Shown here: one piece after another, positions 54,310-54,731 of the stretch | Numbering within the stretch: position 1 is the first letter of the stretch | Layout: each line of letters starts with the position of its first letter | Source: Vitrella brassicaformis | Lineage: Eukaryota; Sar; Vitrellaceae | Assembly (NCBI GenBank): GCA_001179505.1 | Contig: CDMY01000544.1 | Location: forward strand, 1 to 54,731 | Reading direction: 5' to 3' | Length of the DNA stretch: 54,731 nt | Translations under genes and position numbers: made by a program | The notes under the pieces: model-generated | Told to the model about the DNA's origin: nothing | Database searches by the model: none | The model's input: only the letters and a program-made list of their open reading frames with translations

Positions 54310-54731
54310 GGGGCGGACGAAATTTGTGTGCGCTATAGGAGATTATCACTAATGCGAGTGTGGGTGAGAGCCAGACTGAGTGTCATCGGAAAAGATGTGT
54401 GTGAGTGAGCCTGTTGTCAGGATTGCCAGCTTGGCAAGACGGACCACTGCGAGCTTGTGAGCTAGGGTAGATTGCTGTGTAACGGAGAGAGAGAGGAGAA
54501 GACAAGGAAAGACAAGGAAAGCATTCTGAGGAGACACGATCTTATCAGCCATCACCGAAGTGAGATCTGTGTTGACCACCCTACATGATGCCATACATGG
54601 ACAGAAACAACTTTGACTGATTGGCCAGTCCATCGGTCTTATTAAAGTAAAAGCACTCTTACTCTGGGACTTACCGCCCAGCAGATCCTCTATTCAGCTA
54701 ACTACAGGAAAGGTCCTCACCGGCCTTTTCG
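54310..54731. other. Right end, no gene seen
   Basis: The region holds GA-rich sequence near 54485-54525 and a less GC-rich tail. No exon with family resemblance, RNA gene or repeat shared with the rest of the window was found. A gene may begin beyond the edge. Confidence 0.4.

Noticed and set aside
1-54731. tRNA or rRNA genes, CRISPR arrays, bacterial operons or ribosome binding sites
   Set aside because: I saw no cloverleaf or rRNA sequence and no spaced direct-repeat array. Dense spliceosomal introns show this is nuclear eukaryotic DNA, so bacterial signals do not apply.

Overview
This window is nuclear DNA from a eukaryote. It is GC-rich and packed with genes on both strands, and nearly every gene is split by short introns of about 40-160 bases. 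Introns end in a TG-rich run followed by CAG. Genes on the minus strand show the mirror image, CTG followed by a CA-rich run. The mix of a complex-plastid targeting leader, a glyoxylate-cycle enzyme with a peroxisomal tail, selenocysteine synthesis and alveolate-style MORN, ankyrin and BTB proteins suggests a photosynthetic alveolate. A chromerid such as Vitrella is my best guess, but I could not run a search. Exon models come from reading frames, splice consensus and family resemblance.

Left part (1-20 kb). A partial unknown gene runs off the left edge. Convergent to it is a 16-exon malate synthase (599 codons plus stop). A divergent promoter separates that gene from a broken BTB-FKBP gene. 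A tandem pair of two-membrane-segment proline-rich proteins follows, then an ADCK2-type UbiB kinase with a mitochondrial-like leader. Next are a coiled-coil protein with an internal exon duplication, a complete SepSecS gene and a plastid-targeted protein of unknown role.

Middle and right (20-51 kb). Three paralogous minus-strand genes for ankyrin/TRP-like cation channels lie at 20.6-24.1, 35.4-39.4 and 46.6-50.4 kb. Each is preceded by the same 77-codon ORF and each carries a different disabling lesion. Between the first two are an unrecognised gene, a BTB-like gene, a leucine-rich repeat-like protein with an F-box-like start, and a lipase maturation factor (LMF). Between the second and third are a disordered protein, an unrecognised gene, an MTR3-like exosome subunit and a MORN-repeat protein with a predicted lipid anchor.

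Right end (51-54.7 kb). An intact gene encodes a BTB(T1)-coiled-coil-FKBP fusion of 479 residues. It is the working sister of the broken copy at 5.1-6.8 kb. Two further FKBP fragments sit head to head near the edge. This fusion family is the most unusual protein architecture in the window.

The genes do not form one pathway. They are housekeeping genes (malate synthase, SepSecS, exosome, LMF, ADCK2) interspersed with recently duplicated and decaying families (channels, BTB-FKBP, two-TM proteins).
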